From: Anagrus nilaparvatae
Taxonomy: Eukaryota > Arthropoda > Insecta > Hymenoptera > Mymaridae
NCBI GenBank assembly: GCA_022575985.1
Contig: JAKSXM010000007.1
Location: forward strand, 65,192,501-65,256,500
Direction of reading: 5' to 3'
Length of the DNA stretch: 64,000 nucleotides
The notes under the pieces were generated by a model, which did no database searches, had not been told where the DNA came from, and was given only the letters and a program-made list of their open reading frames with translations. The translations under genes were made by a program, and so were the position numbers. Positions 49,711-62,102 of this stretch are shown here, piece after piece. Position 1 is the first letter of the stretch, and each line of letters opens with the position of its first letter.

Positions 49711-50389
49711 GGCTAGTACCCAATAAAAAATATGAATTGCGCGCATGACAAACTTATATAACTGGTCAAAAAACCTAACAATAAATAACAAAAACAATTT
49801 TGTTACTAATAAGCTTTTAGAACATTTTAGCTATTAAAAAATTTTAGCAAGATTTCTAAAACGTTTCTAAAACTCTTCTTTCTACTTTTTACCGATTTTA
49901 ATTTGCAAATCGGCACACTACATTAAACTGTATGTAAAAATATTTTTGATTGGTTGATTAATTCTTATATTTATTTATACAAAATTGTACAAAAAATTGA
50001 TTTACAAGAGTTTTTATATACAGTAAATTGTGCAGGCACGTTATTTACAAAAATTTATGTATAAAATTTATAAAAAATTAGAAAAAGGAATTTGTATAAT
50101 ATTTATCAAATTAAAAGTAGGAAAGAAAAACATTAAGAAATTATAAAAATATTTGATAAAAATTATTGCTAGATAAATTTAAGAGCTCTTTGGTTGTTTG
50201 GTCTTGGGTTTTTTGATTTTTAACTAGGAAAAATTAGGTGCATAGTATTTGGGTTTAGCATACAAGTATTAGGAAGTAAGAAAATTAGAAAATTGAAATG
50301 GGGATAGGAGAAGGAAATAGGAAGTAATCAGGACAGGGACAAGGGGGAGATGGGAGTTATGGAACTATGTTGTGCTGTGTGAGAATTAT

Positions 50390-52624
50390 TTAGGTAAGGA
50401 GAGTGGAGGAGTCTTGTTGTAAAAGCTGAAGGTAAATATTATGTTTGAAAGTGTCTAAAGAGGAGGCAAGGCGGATATGTTTAGGGAGGGTGTTCCAAAA
50501 GTTTAGCACATATACTAGAGAGGAATTGGGCTTTTTCACGGTATTCAGGTTTTTAGATATCCTAAAAATATTCAAAAAAATATTCGATACGTATTTTTTT
50601 ATTTTTAATAAAAATGATTTTTAACGAAGATATAGCGATTTTAAAACGTTAAAAACTGGTAGTGGGGGGTAGCGACGCCATATTGCTAAAAACGCTCCAT
50701 ATAACTCTGTATAAATTTCTGACGTCACTTAGCTAATTCAAAAATTAAATCTATTATTTCTCGGGTTAAACTTTGTTTAAATTAAAAATAAAAAAATACG
50801 TATCAAATACTTTAAAGCCAGCTACAAAACCAACCAAATAGAATTTTAAAATTTTTTTCGAGATTTTTTTCATGATAAAACCCAATTGTTGTATTGGGAG
50901 CATTTGGAGTTAAGGATTGAAAGATGGGGTCGTGAGTGAGGGCGTAGGTCTCTTGTAGGGATGTAGCTATTGATTTTTTTAATCCTACCCTTCAAGTTAG
51001 AGGGTAGCTAGGTGTTTAGGACATTATATATATGAACTACGCATAAGTATTTTTGGCGTAGCCTGACGTTTAGCCAGCCTAATTTCAGTCTAGCATGGGA
51101 GGTCCTATTGGGGAATTTAATGTCAGATATATATCTGACTGCAGTGTTTTGAAGTTTTTGAAGACGATCATATTGATACCCTAGTAGCTTGCCCACTGTG
51201 AAAGCGCCATAGTCAAAGAGGGGAAAAAATTAGAGAAGTGACTAAGCATCTACGGAGCAAAGGGGAGATAAAGTTTTTGAAATATCTTAGCCTGTAAAGT
51301 ACGTAGTTTAAGGATTTGATCATGTGGTTGATTTGGGTGTTCCAGCTCATATCTGAATCAAAGAAAACACCAAGGTTTTTTATAGATTTTGAAATGGGAA
51401 TATGAATGCCAGTGAAATAGAAGGTAGTGTTATTAATCTAAAAGTCCTGTGTTTTATTACCGAAAATTATGAATTTGGTTTTCTCTTTGTCGAAGTGAAA
51501 ATTGTTTTGTGAGGCCCAGAATTCTATGTTTTTTAAATCGCTTTAAAGGAGAGAAATGCCTAGATTGTAGTCTTTCTTCGGGATTTGGATGTAGATTTGG
51601 AGATCTATCGAAAAGTAATCTTTTGACATAAGAAATGTGGGAGCTAATATCGTTCATATAGATGAGAAATAGTAAGGGGCCCATTACTGAGCCTTGGGGG
51701 ACACCGCTTTTTACTGGTTCTGCCGAGGAGGGTTTATTTCCTATAATGACAGATTGAGCTCTATTTGAGAGGTAACTCGAGAATCAATCTACTGTATCTT
51801 TGGACAAACCAATGCTTGTTAATTTAGCCAATAGAAGTTCATGATAAACTCTATCAAAAGCCTTTGAAAGGTCCAACATTAATAAGATGGCGAGGTTTAT
51901 CGCAGATATCATCAACGAGGAAGATTAATAAGGCTTGAGTGCTGTGTATTTTTTGAAAGCCAAATTGGAAACAGTCGAGGATTTTATGTTGGGCTAGATA
52001 TTGTGAAAGTTGATAATGTAAGATTTTCTCAAAAATTTTGGATAATATAGATAATAGTGAGATAGGGCGATAATCACTTAGGGAAAGAGGATTTGGTATT
52101 TTGTTTACTGGTAAGATGTGGCTGTGCTTCCAGGCAGTCGGAAATTTATTTAAAATAATTGATTTATTAGATAGGGAAAGAAAAACTTTAGATAATGTAG
52201 GAAGACAAAGTTTTAATACTTCTAAGGAAATGTCATCCGGGCCTTTGGACTTAGTTGAAAATTGCTTAAAGGCCCAATTTAAATTATCTAAAGTGATGTT
52301 TGAGAATTTGAAAGGAGGGCGGTTTGAGTCTGTTGGAGGATTCATTGTGTGAGGGGAGGGGGCGGTGTTTTGGGTGGACAGAAAGTAACTATTGTGCTCA
52401 TTAGGGGTGAATCGGGGTGTTGAGATGGTTTTTGGGCTAGTGAGACCTAAGTGTTTAAGTTCATTCCGAATTATGGCTGGGGGATTATTTGTGGACAACT
52501 TATTTGAGAAAAAATTTATTTTTGCTGTTGAAATTTTTTCATTTAGAGAGTCTCTAAAATCTCGGTAGGCGTCGAGGCGAGACTGAATGCGTTTACGTTT
52601 GTATATACGATATAGGTAGTCTAA
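50390..52624 (-). pseudogene. Dead non-LTR retrotransposon (LINE), reverse-transcriptase and C-terminal parts
   Basis: Read on the minus strand, the element shows YKRKRIQSRLDAYRDFRDSL, then RT block SDYRPISLLSILSKIFEKIL, QFGFQKIHSTQALL, the GPLLFLIYMNDI box, and a C-terminal region with YDRLQKLQNTAVRYI and WNTLPKHIRLASSLDTF. This order is that of Jockey-superfamily LINE ORF2. Several stops and frameshifts break it. The catalytic box that should read (Y/F)ADD is F-S-I-D in the relevant frame near 51615-51620, so it cannot reverse-transcribe. A MITE interrupts it at 50581-50810, and a 4.4-kb element splits it at 52625. A short continuation toward its 5' side appears at about 57066-57130. Confidence 0.9.
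50581..50810. mobile_element. MITE inserted in the dead LINE
   Basis: The left end TATTCGATACGTATTTTTTT then ATTTTTAAT mirrors the right end ATTAAAAATAAAAAAATACG then TATCAAATAC. The 230-bp segment lies between LINE-coding sequences, which resume near 50885. It contains no ORF. Confidence 0.7.
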
Positions 52625-52814
52625 GGCTGATTCTACAAAACCGTAAAATCGCCCCGCAATCCGCAACCGTAGACCGCAACGCAAGAAATTTTTCAGTGTA
52701 GCCAACTCATCTTAAATTTATTAAATTTTATAACCAAAAATAATAAAGTCAAAATAATAAGCAAAGGCAAGAAAATAAAATTATAATAATTAAATAAATG
52801 ATCCATAAAAGTAA

Positions 52815-54933
52815 TTAAATATTAAATATAATTATTAATTTTTTAAATTTTCAGTTATTATTCGGCAGAAAATGGAAAAATATCATAAAATTATATATTT
52901 CTTAATTCTCATACAATCTCATTATTTTTTTCTGTTTTTAAAAAAGTATATTCCGTTTTATAAAATTTGTGTTATGTGGAGATTTGGATTTGATTTATGA
53001 CATAACGATTAAAATTCATCTTCATACTTTTGAAATTTAAATAATCATGTCTCTCTAGAATTCATTTGTTGTATAAAAGTATAACTACCTTCAACAAAAT
53101 GAATAAACTCCAAATGGAGTTATAAAAACTATCTGGGAAGTTAATTAACTACACAGATAGTAATTACCTGGACAAGAATTTTTACACTGCAGTGAGTTCA
53201 ATGAATTATGTTGTGAGAGTTGCATGTAGCTGCAATGTTCTAATTTTTTGTTTGTCTTTGCTTGACATTGATTGCACTACTAATCAAACGACTGAATTAT
53301 ATAATGTTGTTTACAAAAAAAATGTTTTTAATTTTATCTAATAGATAAAAAATTAAATAACTCCTTTCTTTCCGATGAACCTGTGAGGTCAATTGGAAGA
53401 TTTTTTATAACGCCAGGTAAAATTTAGGCTCTATGGCTCCGAACATCTTAGACCAATGACTAACTCTAATTTTTTTTATCATTATGCTCTATCCATACAA
53501 AGAATAATATTATTTTTGCATAAAAATAGTTATTATGGTATCTGCATGTTAGTTTGGAGGAACCAAAAGTTTTTACCAACCATGTGAAATCAAATTTCAG
53601 ATTAGCCGCAGTATGGAACGAAGGTTTTTCAAAACTTCTTGATTTTTTCTCTTTTCCTCTCATTGCCTTTCCTTATTTTAAATAGCCTTAGAATATATGT
53701 CTATCTTTTTTCTTTTTGAAATATATTAATTTAGATTGATTAAGGAAATTAATTTTAGCATTATAAAGGAAAGAAAATAAGATTTTGTCCATGAGATGAA
53801 ACATTAAACGAATGTTCTCTTTTCGATATGGTCTTCTGATGTCCATTAGACCTTGTTTAAGAATTATTTTTTAAATAATTTAATTATTTACTAGCACTAA
53901 GTAAAATATATGCTCTATATATCTTTAAAGATCTTTTTAGATCGCAATTATTAACTTCATTTTTGTCATGATCAAGACAATCTAAATTAATATATTTCAA
54001 CAAAAAAAAGATAGACATATTCTAAGGCTATTTAAAATAAGAAAAGGCAATTAGAGGAAGAGAGAAAAAATCAAGAAGTTTCGAAAAACCTTCGTTCCAT
54101 GCTGCGGCTAATCTGAAAATTGATTTCACATGCAGTTGGTAAGGACTTTTGGTTCCTCCAAACTATACATGCAGATTTTTAGATTTCCAATTTTTTCGAC
54201 CATTACCATAATAACTATTTTTATGCAAAAATAATATTTTTCTTTGTATGGGTAGAGCAATGATCAGAAAAATTGGAACTAGTAATTCGTCTAAGATGTT
54301 TGGAGCTATAGAGCCTGAATTTTACCTAGCGTTATAAAAAATCTTCCAATTGACCTCACAGGTCCATCGGAAAGAAAGGAGTTATTTAATTTTTTATCTG
54401 TTAGATAAAATTAAAAACATTTTTTTTGTATAAAACATTATATAATTCAGTCGTTTGATGTGTAGTGCAATCAATAGCAAGCAAAGGCAAAAAAAAAATT
54501 AGAACATTACAGCTACATGCAACTCTCACAACATAATTCATTAGACTCACTGCAGTGTAAAAATTCTTGTCCAGGTAATTACTATCTGTGTAGTTAATTA
54601 ACTTCCCAGATAGTAATTAGTCAGAAAAAAATTTTTAAAACTACATTTGGAGTTTATTCATATTGTTGTACTTTTATACAACAAATGAATTCTAGATACT
54701 TGATTATTTAAATTTCAAAAGTATGAAGATGAATTTTAATCGTTATGTCATAAATCAAATTCAAATCTCCACATAACACAAATTTTATAAAACGGATTAT
54801 ACTTTTTTAAAAACAGAAAAAAATAATGAGATTGTATGAGAATTAAGAAATATATAATTTTATGATATTTTTCCATTTTCTGCCGAATAATAACTGAAAA
54901 TTTAAAAAATTAATAATTATATTTAATATTTAA
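52815..54933. repeat. 2.1-kb palindrome inside the composite element
   Basis: The left arm (52815-53738) and right arm (53978-54933) are reverse complements over about 920-955 bp with scattered substitutions and indels. The loop is about 240 bp. Outer ends are TTAAATATTAAATATAATTA and its complement; inner ends are AATTTAGATTG and CAATCTAAATT. A 65-codon open frame at 53466-53663 is partly mirrored and has no recognised domain. More diverged than the HIP1-intron palindrome, hence probably older. Confidence 0.85.
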
Positions 54934-56871
54934 CTAGAATAGCCGCGCGCCCAGCGCGCGCAGAATAATTACTTTTTTAAATTATTTCTTTATAAAATTA
55001 ATTTATTTCAAATAAAATTTTAAATACCCGAATCTGTTATAAAATATTTTATTCTGGAGATGTATTCCTATGCTGATAAAAAATTCTAATATTTTTATTA
55101 CTCTAAGGCAAAAGCCTTCACAATATAATAATTATGCATTTTATTCTTGTTTACGTTATTTTGTCATACCTATACATAAAAAATTTATTTTTCTAGTTTG
55201 CGGACCGAAAACACGTATTTCCCGGACACTGCGCGTCCGGCAAAGACGTGTTTTCTCGCCATAGCCGCTGAAAAATGTTATACGATCCTCGGCCATAAAC
55301 AAAGATTGACCCAAATAGCATTTTACCATCCTAGGCTTCGCTTCGTAACGTAATTTACGTGCAATTTGGGCCATCCTTTATTTTTCTGGCCTAGTATCGT
55401 AATATACTATTGGGTCTTATTATCAAAAGACGGTTTTCATTATTCGTTTTTTTTTCTCCATTGAAAAATAGATTTTAAAGATCAATTTTCGCTCAGCTAT
55501 TCCAATTTTTATTTAAAAGACCTCCTTTAATTAAACTTTATCTCGAAAATCGAATCTATGACTCCTACATTTTCAAAAAGCTAATTTAAGGAACTTCAAA
55601 ATTTATTGTCTTTTTTAAATCCCATGATTTGACTTTACGCTAAATATAAATCATTTTAAATTATTATATCATTTCTCTCATAAATCCAATATTATTCTGA
55701 AACGAGTTTTGAAAATTATATTACCTTTAATCGATATTATTCCAAGTAATTAAGCCCAAATTAGTCTAAGTCCCTAACTTGAAATTATTTTATTTCCCTG
55801 AACTCAAATTATTTTAAGGCCCTATAACAATTTATTCTAGTTCTATAAACCCAAACTATTTTAAGTTCCTAAATTAATCTCATTTTAAGTACCTAAACCC
55901 TTTATTATTTTTTTTTCCGAATCAAATTACTTTAATTCCCTAAAATCAAATTATTCTAAGTCGTTAAACCTAATTTTCTAATTCCCTGTGTCTGGATTAT
56001 TTTAAGTGCCTAAATCAAAATTCTTCTGAGTCCATTTAAACCTTCCTCCTTTAATAGGGCATATTTAACCTGTTCTACCTCCGTCAATACCCAGTTTCAC
56101 CAAGTGTCTCTCACAATAAAAACACGTCTCATGTTCTTAAATTTAAATTCTATCTTAAGGTTTAAAGGGTTCGCAAGAAAATAAACAGAAAAAAATTTTT
56201 CTTCTCTTTAGTGGCGAGAAAACACTGACGGAAAAAAATAATATACGACCCTTGGCAATAAAAAAAAATGCCTCGAAATGTAGTTTACCATCCTGGACTT
56301 TTCTATAGGTAAAAATAATTTCAGATTTGATTATTAATTAATTCAATTAACAACTAATCCATTAATTGTTTGAAAATTTATTCATTTAATTCTTTTTTCA
56401 TAATAGTAAATTTTTTGGCTTTTTAAAAATAATTTTTTTTTCTTCGTTCTACCTATTACCCGCATTTTCATTTTCTTTCGAAAATAAATATGCGAAAATT
56501 TAGTATTCTTATAAATTTTATATGAATAAAACAAATTTTAATTTTAACCTATTTTTCTCTTGGGTACCCTTCTTGTGTATATTTTAATTTATAAACAAAA
56601 TAAATAACATAACCATTAATTTCACTTATTTACAACAATTTTTAATAACCATAGGGTTATAATAGTCTTTAAATTTTAAGAATCAAATTAAATTATTATA
56701 TTTAAAATTATAATAAATTTTTTTTATATATAAAATTCATAATAAATTACAATTTTTTTAAATTAATTCAAATAAAATCGAATATAATCGATTTTAATCC
56801 AGCCAATCAGAAGGAGAATAAAATCTGTGAATAGAACAACTTCACATCATCCATCTATTTTCAATAAAGGG
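54934..56871. other. Interior repeats of the composite element
   Basis: The segment starts with a G+C-rich hairpin (gccgcgcgcccagcgcgcgc, about 54941-54960) preceded by actagaat, similar in style to the ends of the 48182 element. At 55200-55380 and again, diverged, at 56212-56300 there are related stretches (cgagaaaacac.., ..accatcct). The motif ggcccaaattgcacg is present on the minus strand at about 55358-55373. A degenerate tandem array occupies 55735-56045. No intact gene is seen. Confidence 0.55.
55735..56045. repeat. Degenerate tandem array related to the HIP1 intron repeat
   Basis: About ten diverged units of 28-33 bp follow the pattern AAATTATTTTAAGTCCCTAA with aaccc or aactc spacers. 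The same unit is found at 26090-26290 inside HIP1, 30 kb away. Confidence 0.75.
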
Positions 56872-57169
56872 ATTACTTTTATGGATCATTTATTTAATTA
56901 TTATAATTTTATTTTCTTGCCTTTGCTTATTATTTTTACTTTAGTATTTTTGGTTATAAAATTTAATAAATTTAAGATGAGTTGGCTACACTGAAAAATT
57001 TCGTGCGTTGCGGTCTACGGTTGCGGATTGCGGGGCGATTTTACGGTTTTGTAGAATCAGCCTAAGTGTTTTTAGATTTGTTTTATGACCGCAAGTATGA
57101 TATTTGGGCTGGTATTTTTCTCTAGATCAGCTTGAGAAATAACAAACACCCTAATATACATATTAGGTA

Positions 57170-57455
57170 TGAAGTATAATTTATAATCAAACGAACTTAT
57201 CTCTAATGTAAGTGAAGTTCGATTGTAATTATGTACTTACAGTGTCGTCCTCAAAATTAATTTGTAACCTCCGTCCATAGATGTCAGCACGTCCTTTGAT
57301 TAATGAAAATTCTACAGTTATCTCTCGGTCGCTCTCTCATTATGTTTAAAGATTGCAGTAAAGGACGATTAATCGGAAGACACTATAAGTATAATTACAA
57401 TCAAACTTCTCTTACGGGTAAGTTTTGTTTTATTATAAATTATACTACTAGTTTC
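57170..57455. repeat. Inverted repeat at the left border of a transposon remnant
   Basis: The stretch 57170-57260 (gtataatttataatcaaac, gattgtaattatgtac, agtgtcgtcc) is matched in reverse by about 57380-57455 (ggaagacact, gtataattacaatcaaac, ataaattatac). The sequence tcgtccttgaaatt at 57446 is a further partial copy of the end motif tcgtcctcaaa. Confidence 0.6.
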
Positions 57456-59100
57456 GTCCTTGAAATTAAAATATAGTTAATATTTTTCCTTTCCAAATGA
57501 CATTCTTATTTATACAACTCCATATACAAATATTTATTAATAAACCTTTAAAATCATTAAAAATATATAGTATTTGTTAATGAAACTAATCTAGAAACTC
57601 CCCATCCTTCGAGTCTTAGTACCTTCGAAAATGTCTAATAGCCTAAAATGATCTACCTAGTCTGATATAACTTCGAATCTCGTTATTCTTTGCCTTCTTT
57701 TATTCTTCTCCAGGTTTTTCTATTTTTCTACTTCTGATAACTTATCAGCAAAGAAGTATTTATCAGGAACCGTACTTTCGACAATTGGTCTCTTGGAAGG
57801 ATCTATAGTTGACATAATGAATTCTCTCCTTGCCATCGATGTTTTAAAATAAGCATCCATTATAAGTTTTGCAGCCTCCTATAAAAATTTCAACAACACG
57901 TTTGTATCTATTTTTTCTTCAACATCAGACAATATTATTCTTAAAACATTTCCAACCTCTACCAATATGGAACCTGTACGTTCCTGGATACCAACTAACA
58001 TCTTTTCTTTTTTCATCGAAATCTCTGTCATAATTAATTAAGTTATTTCATTATTTAAACTTGGAGGTTCTAAAAACACATTCCTAGTAACTCGCACATA
58101 TTGCCTTAATAAATCACGTGATTCTTCAGTATTCACACCGCCTAAACACCATATCTTCCATTTACTTAACCCTTCTGGCAACCGAAATTGATCGTTGACT
58201 TCAGGTACTTCCAGAGGTTTTTCTCCTAATGTTTCTAATAATCCTTCAGGTAAATTAGGTTCCAAATTTGAAAATTATTAACTTCCTTAAATGTCAAAAG
58301 TACATAAAACTTTTAATTATAATCAAATAAATTCCAATCGTACATTAAAAATTGTATGCATAACCTTTAATTCCACTTTTATATGCGATAACGTACATAC
58401 AAACGTCATTTTTTACATGCCAAACGTACATATATCTTAGATTACAAATAAAATACATAACCTAAATTCTAGATTCTTCGATAACTTTCGTTCACTTACC
58501 AAATTTTTCCGATTTTTTCTTCGCAAAGCTTTTTGATCGACTATATTCTGAGGTCGATGAGTATTTTCTTTAAAGATTCGGATAAGCTACGTGCCTATAG
58601 CGATCTAACCCGGTATCCCGATCGTCTACTATATTTTTGTTTCTGAGAATATCCTTGATCTTTTGAGAAGCTTTTACGTTTCCGAGAATTCTTTTGAGTG
58701 CTCTGAATCAAGGATAATATTGATGCACTTGAAGATGTCGAATATTCTGTCTTTTTTAGCGACCAAACCGAATAACCACTTGAATAACTTTCTGATCCTC
58801 TACGAAATCTACTCCGAGAACGCTAGTATGATGCACTTCTTCTTTCAACTCATTATTAATTTCTTCTAATTTTCTTTTTAATTTACGTTCCCTATCTTTC
58901 TTTTTTCTCATAAGAAAATTCTTACAAGATCAAACAATCGCAAAAAACGTTGATCTAAAAAATCGAAGTGACATCGACGACTACAAAAATTTCAATGAGG
59001 GTGTGGGGCAGTGACCGAGACTTAACTGTAGAATTTTCATTTAATCTAAAGACGTGCTGACATCTATAGAAATCTTAACTTTGAGGACGAAACTTGTAAT
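57240..59100 (-). mobile_element. Decayed transposon with inverted ends and a broken minus-strand ORF
   Basis: The ends TCGTCCTCAAAATTAA, GATGTCAGCACGTC and GAAAATTCTACAGTTA (57243-57325) recur in reverse at about 59010-59095. Between them a minus-strand frame, interrupted by stops, runs from about 58910 to 57690. It has a basic Arg/Ser-rich start, then LPEGLLETLGEKPLEVPEVN, LSKWKIWCLGGVNTEESRDL, LEPPSLNNEI and later MDAYFKTSMARREFIMSTID. This layout resembles small proteins found upstream of recombinase or RT genes in some invertebrate mobile elements (DIRS-like). The intact piece is 58038-58265. Family assignment is tentative. Confidence 0.5.
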
Positions 59101-61387
59101 ATAATTATATTTTTAATTATATTTCTACAGACTTTTATAATAAATATTAGTAAAACATAGTCTACAAATATTTAAATATTTCGGTCCGGTTTTAATTTAA
59201 TGTCTCTTTCATGAGCAGTTGTAATATAATATTTTTCTAACGTAATATATAAATCTTTTTTTTTTTAATATGTATAAAAAAATAAGCAATAAAAGTTATC
59301 CAAATAATTAAGTATAAATATATTCTTTATACTGATATGATACTGATACACTTGATTCACATTTTCTAGGAGAAAGATTTTTATTTAAGTTACCCTTTTA
59401 AAAACAAAAATTTTATATTTCAAGATATATTTTTAAAAAGTTAGATCATTTATCAAAACTTTTTTAGGCCGTTAGATATATAAAAAAATCCTGATTTTCG
59501 TGAAATCGTATATTTTAAATATTTGGGAGAAAATTTATGGTTAATGTTTTAGTCATTTTATTCGAATGATTATTAACGTATCGTTACCAGTTAATAAACA
59601 TTTACATAATCTAATAGCACTCAGAAATGCAATAGAAGCATTTACAAAAATGCCACTTTTATTAACAAAATAAATGCAAAATATTTATAACAGAAAAAAG
59701 CGCGAATTTTGAATAAAAATTTGACTTATTTAGCGCTTTTTTGACACTCAATCATAAAATTCTTGCCATTTGAATATTTTTTCATAAAAAAATAAATTTT
59801 TTGGACTAAGAATGACACCTTATAAGTAATTAGTGCTTTTATTTCCATTTTTGAAGCCCCCTTTTACGTGCAATGCCTGATTTCATCCCCTAAATATAAA
59901 TATATTGAATAGTGAAATCTTTTTTTTCAAGAATTTTTTGCCATGGTTGGGCGTCAATGCACGGAGAATAATATTTAGTATAGAGGAGAAGTGGGTCGGT
60001 TGGCTGGCGCGAAAAAATTGAATTTTTAACTATCTTAAAATAATTAAGTTTTTGAGATAATATTTTTTAAAAAGAATAAGTTTTTCTATTGTTTGGCGTA
60101 CCTATCAGGTCAGTTGGCGCACATTAAAATATTTGTTTTTATAAAGTAAATAAAAAAATTTTAATTTATTATATAATTAATTCTGAAAACTTTTTTTATA
60201 CATAAAAATAGAAAATTCATTTCGTATTTTTCAAATTATTCACTTCACTCATTTTTTATAAACAAAAACATAATAGCTAACCTTTCATTTGCTAAATGGA
60301 CAAAAAAGTACATGTTCCTAACCTAGAAAGTCTGTGTGTTTTGAATTCTTGATTAATTAAGCTTTAATTAAGCTTTTTATGCAAAAAAGCAAAAAATCCG
60401 ATGTAAAGAAAATTTCATGCAAATTAAGATTTTTTTATACTTCGAACGGCCTATTTATAAGAAAATTTAAAAATTATATGCACAAGCATTTGTTTTTAAC
60501 TTTTTCTATTCTTTTGTGGTAAAAAAAAATTTTCCTTACTCCCTAAAATCTAAAAAAACTATAATTCAATTGTTTTACAATATAAAAACTGTTTCCCCTA
60601 TTTTTTTAAAAATTTACCCATTTTATAATGAAAAGGTGTTATGATGCCTATATTTGTATTTTATATTATTTGGTAGTAAGCATATAGGCAGGAAACTAAC
60701 CCGTTTAATCTAAAATCCAATTGCAAGCCGAATCTGAAGTTCAAACCAAGTATCACATTTTAGGTACCACGCACATTTGAATACTATTTTAAGTTTTCAA
60801 ACACAATGACAACTGCTGAAAAAAAGAAGTATATTCAATATCAATTGAATTATTATCATTTAAAAAAAAAACATATCACATTGTGATTTTTCATGAAAAT
60901 ACCTGATAAATGTAAAATGCGCCGCATTAGGTGCATTTCCCCTATTATATTTAATATTTAAGAAGTTAAAAAAAAATTACTTATTTAAAAATTTATAAAT
61001 TAATTTCTACTTAAAAGGCAGGATTTATTTATAAGATTAATAATCTTTTTAGAATCTATAGTTTTGATATTTTTTGACAGAAAAGAATTTTTCTAAGCAT
61101 ACGGTGTAAAAAAAATTCTGTACAGGTATAAATTTACAATTTAGGCATAAATTTTTACAGTTTAATCTCTCACTTAATTTTACAAGTTGGACTTTTTTAT
61201 AACTAAGAAACAAATTATTTTTTTTAAATTTATTAGCCTAAAAAATAATATTTGAATTTCTGAATTTTCTGTGAATCACTTATTTTATTTTTGGTAAAGA
61301 ATAGGGTAACTTTCTTTTCTGATTGAAATATGAAATACTATAAGTTCAAAAATTTTATTAAATTTTTTCTGACAGCAATTTATATTA
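59101..61387. other. A/T-rich non-coding sequence
   Basis: No ORF with recognisable similarity and no clear inverted repeat was found in these 2.3 kb. Short islands such as ggttggctggcgcg (about 59999) and cgtacctatcaggtcagttg (about 60099) suggest old repeat fragments only. Confidence 0.45.
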
Positions 61388-61540
61388 GAGCTATTCATAA
61401 ATTACGTTGGGCAAAAAAGGGGGAGGGGGGTTTTTGGTTTTCTTATTATTTTCTTAATCAGGTTGGAAGGAGGTTTGAAAATATAAGTAATAAATAAGTA
61501 AGTTATTTTTGGCGCCAATTGCATTATAATGACCTTTACA

Positions 61541-61989
61541 GTGAAGCCACACTATCCATCGATATCGATATCGATATCGAAAAATAAAAATATGGTGGCG
61601 CAAAATTCAAATAATTTTTTTTTTTAATTTAAAAATTGCTAAAAATAATATTTTAATAAGGAAATAAATATATAAAACGCAAAATCAGTCTAAATATAAT
61701 AATTTTACTAAGTTTCAATAAGAATGTTGGTATATTAACGCATATTTTTATACCATAACAAGTTATTTATTTTTGAGGTTATGATATCAAAATATTCGTT
61801 AATATACCAACATTTTTATTAAAATTTAGTTAAATTAATTCTTTTGCTCTGATTTTACGTTTTATTTATTTATTTCATGATTAAAATATTATTTTTAGCC
61901 GTTTTTTAATAAAAAACAAAAATTATTTGAATTTTGCGCCGCAATATTTTTATTTTTCGATATCGACGGATAGTGTGGCTTCACTGTTA
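61541..61989. mobile_element. 450-bp near-palindromic MITE (CAGTGAAGCCACACTATCC ends)
   Basis: CAGTGAAGCCACACTATCC on the left and GGATAGTGTGGCTTCACTG on the right are perfect complements. Pairing continues through most of the element (tttgcgc, aatattattttta, cgttaatataccaaca). TTA flanks both ends, suggesting a three-base duplication. A hexamer run (cgatat)n lies just inside the left terminus only, so it arose after insertion or was lost from the right side. Confidence 0.8.
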
Positions 61990-62102
61990 GAATATTAAAA
62001 ATACTCTTCAAAAAAAATTCAATATGATAAATGAGTGAGTAAGATCTTACAAAGGGTATAGAGGAGGATAGATGAAATTCTTATTTTCTTTTACAAAGAG
62101 GT

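Larger units (their letters stand above)
47896..49922. mobile_element. TTAA-flanked DNA element with about 120-bp inverted ends
   Basis: Left end AGTTGGGTGTCGATTTGCAA and right end TTGCAAATCGGCACACTACA are imperfect complements, and pairing continues through TTCTAAAAGCTT-type sequence for about 120 bp. TTAA lies immediately outside both ends (47892-47895 and 49923-49926), as expected for a TTAA-targeting superfamily such as piggyBac or Kolobok. No transposase is visible. A second element (48182-49229) is nested inside, and a separate hairpin (49405-49710) lies in the right half. Confidence 0.7.
52625..57062. mobile_element. 4.4-kb composite element with 190-bp terminal inverted repeats and TAA target duplication
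   Basis: The left terminus (52625-52815) and right terminus (56872-57062) are reverse complements with only a few mismatches, beginning GGCTGATTCTACAAAACCG. TAA flanks both ends (52622-52624 and 57063-57065), and LINE-coding sequence lies outside, so this is an insertion into the LINE. A three-base T-A-A duplication is typical of PIF/Harbinger-like transposons. No transposase was recognised. The interior consists of a 2.1-kb palindrome starting where the left terminus ends, a repeat-rich segment at 54934-56870, and A/T-rich filler. Confidence 0.82.

Noticed and set aside
52101..52352. Plus-strand 83-codon ORF
   Set aside because: It lies antisense to the LINE reverse transcriptase frame.
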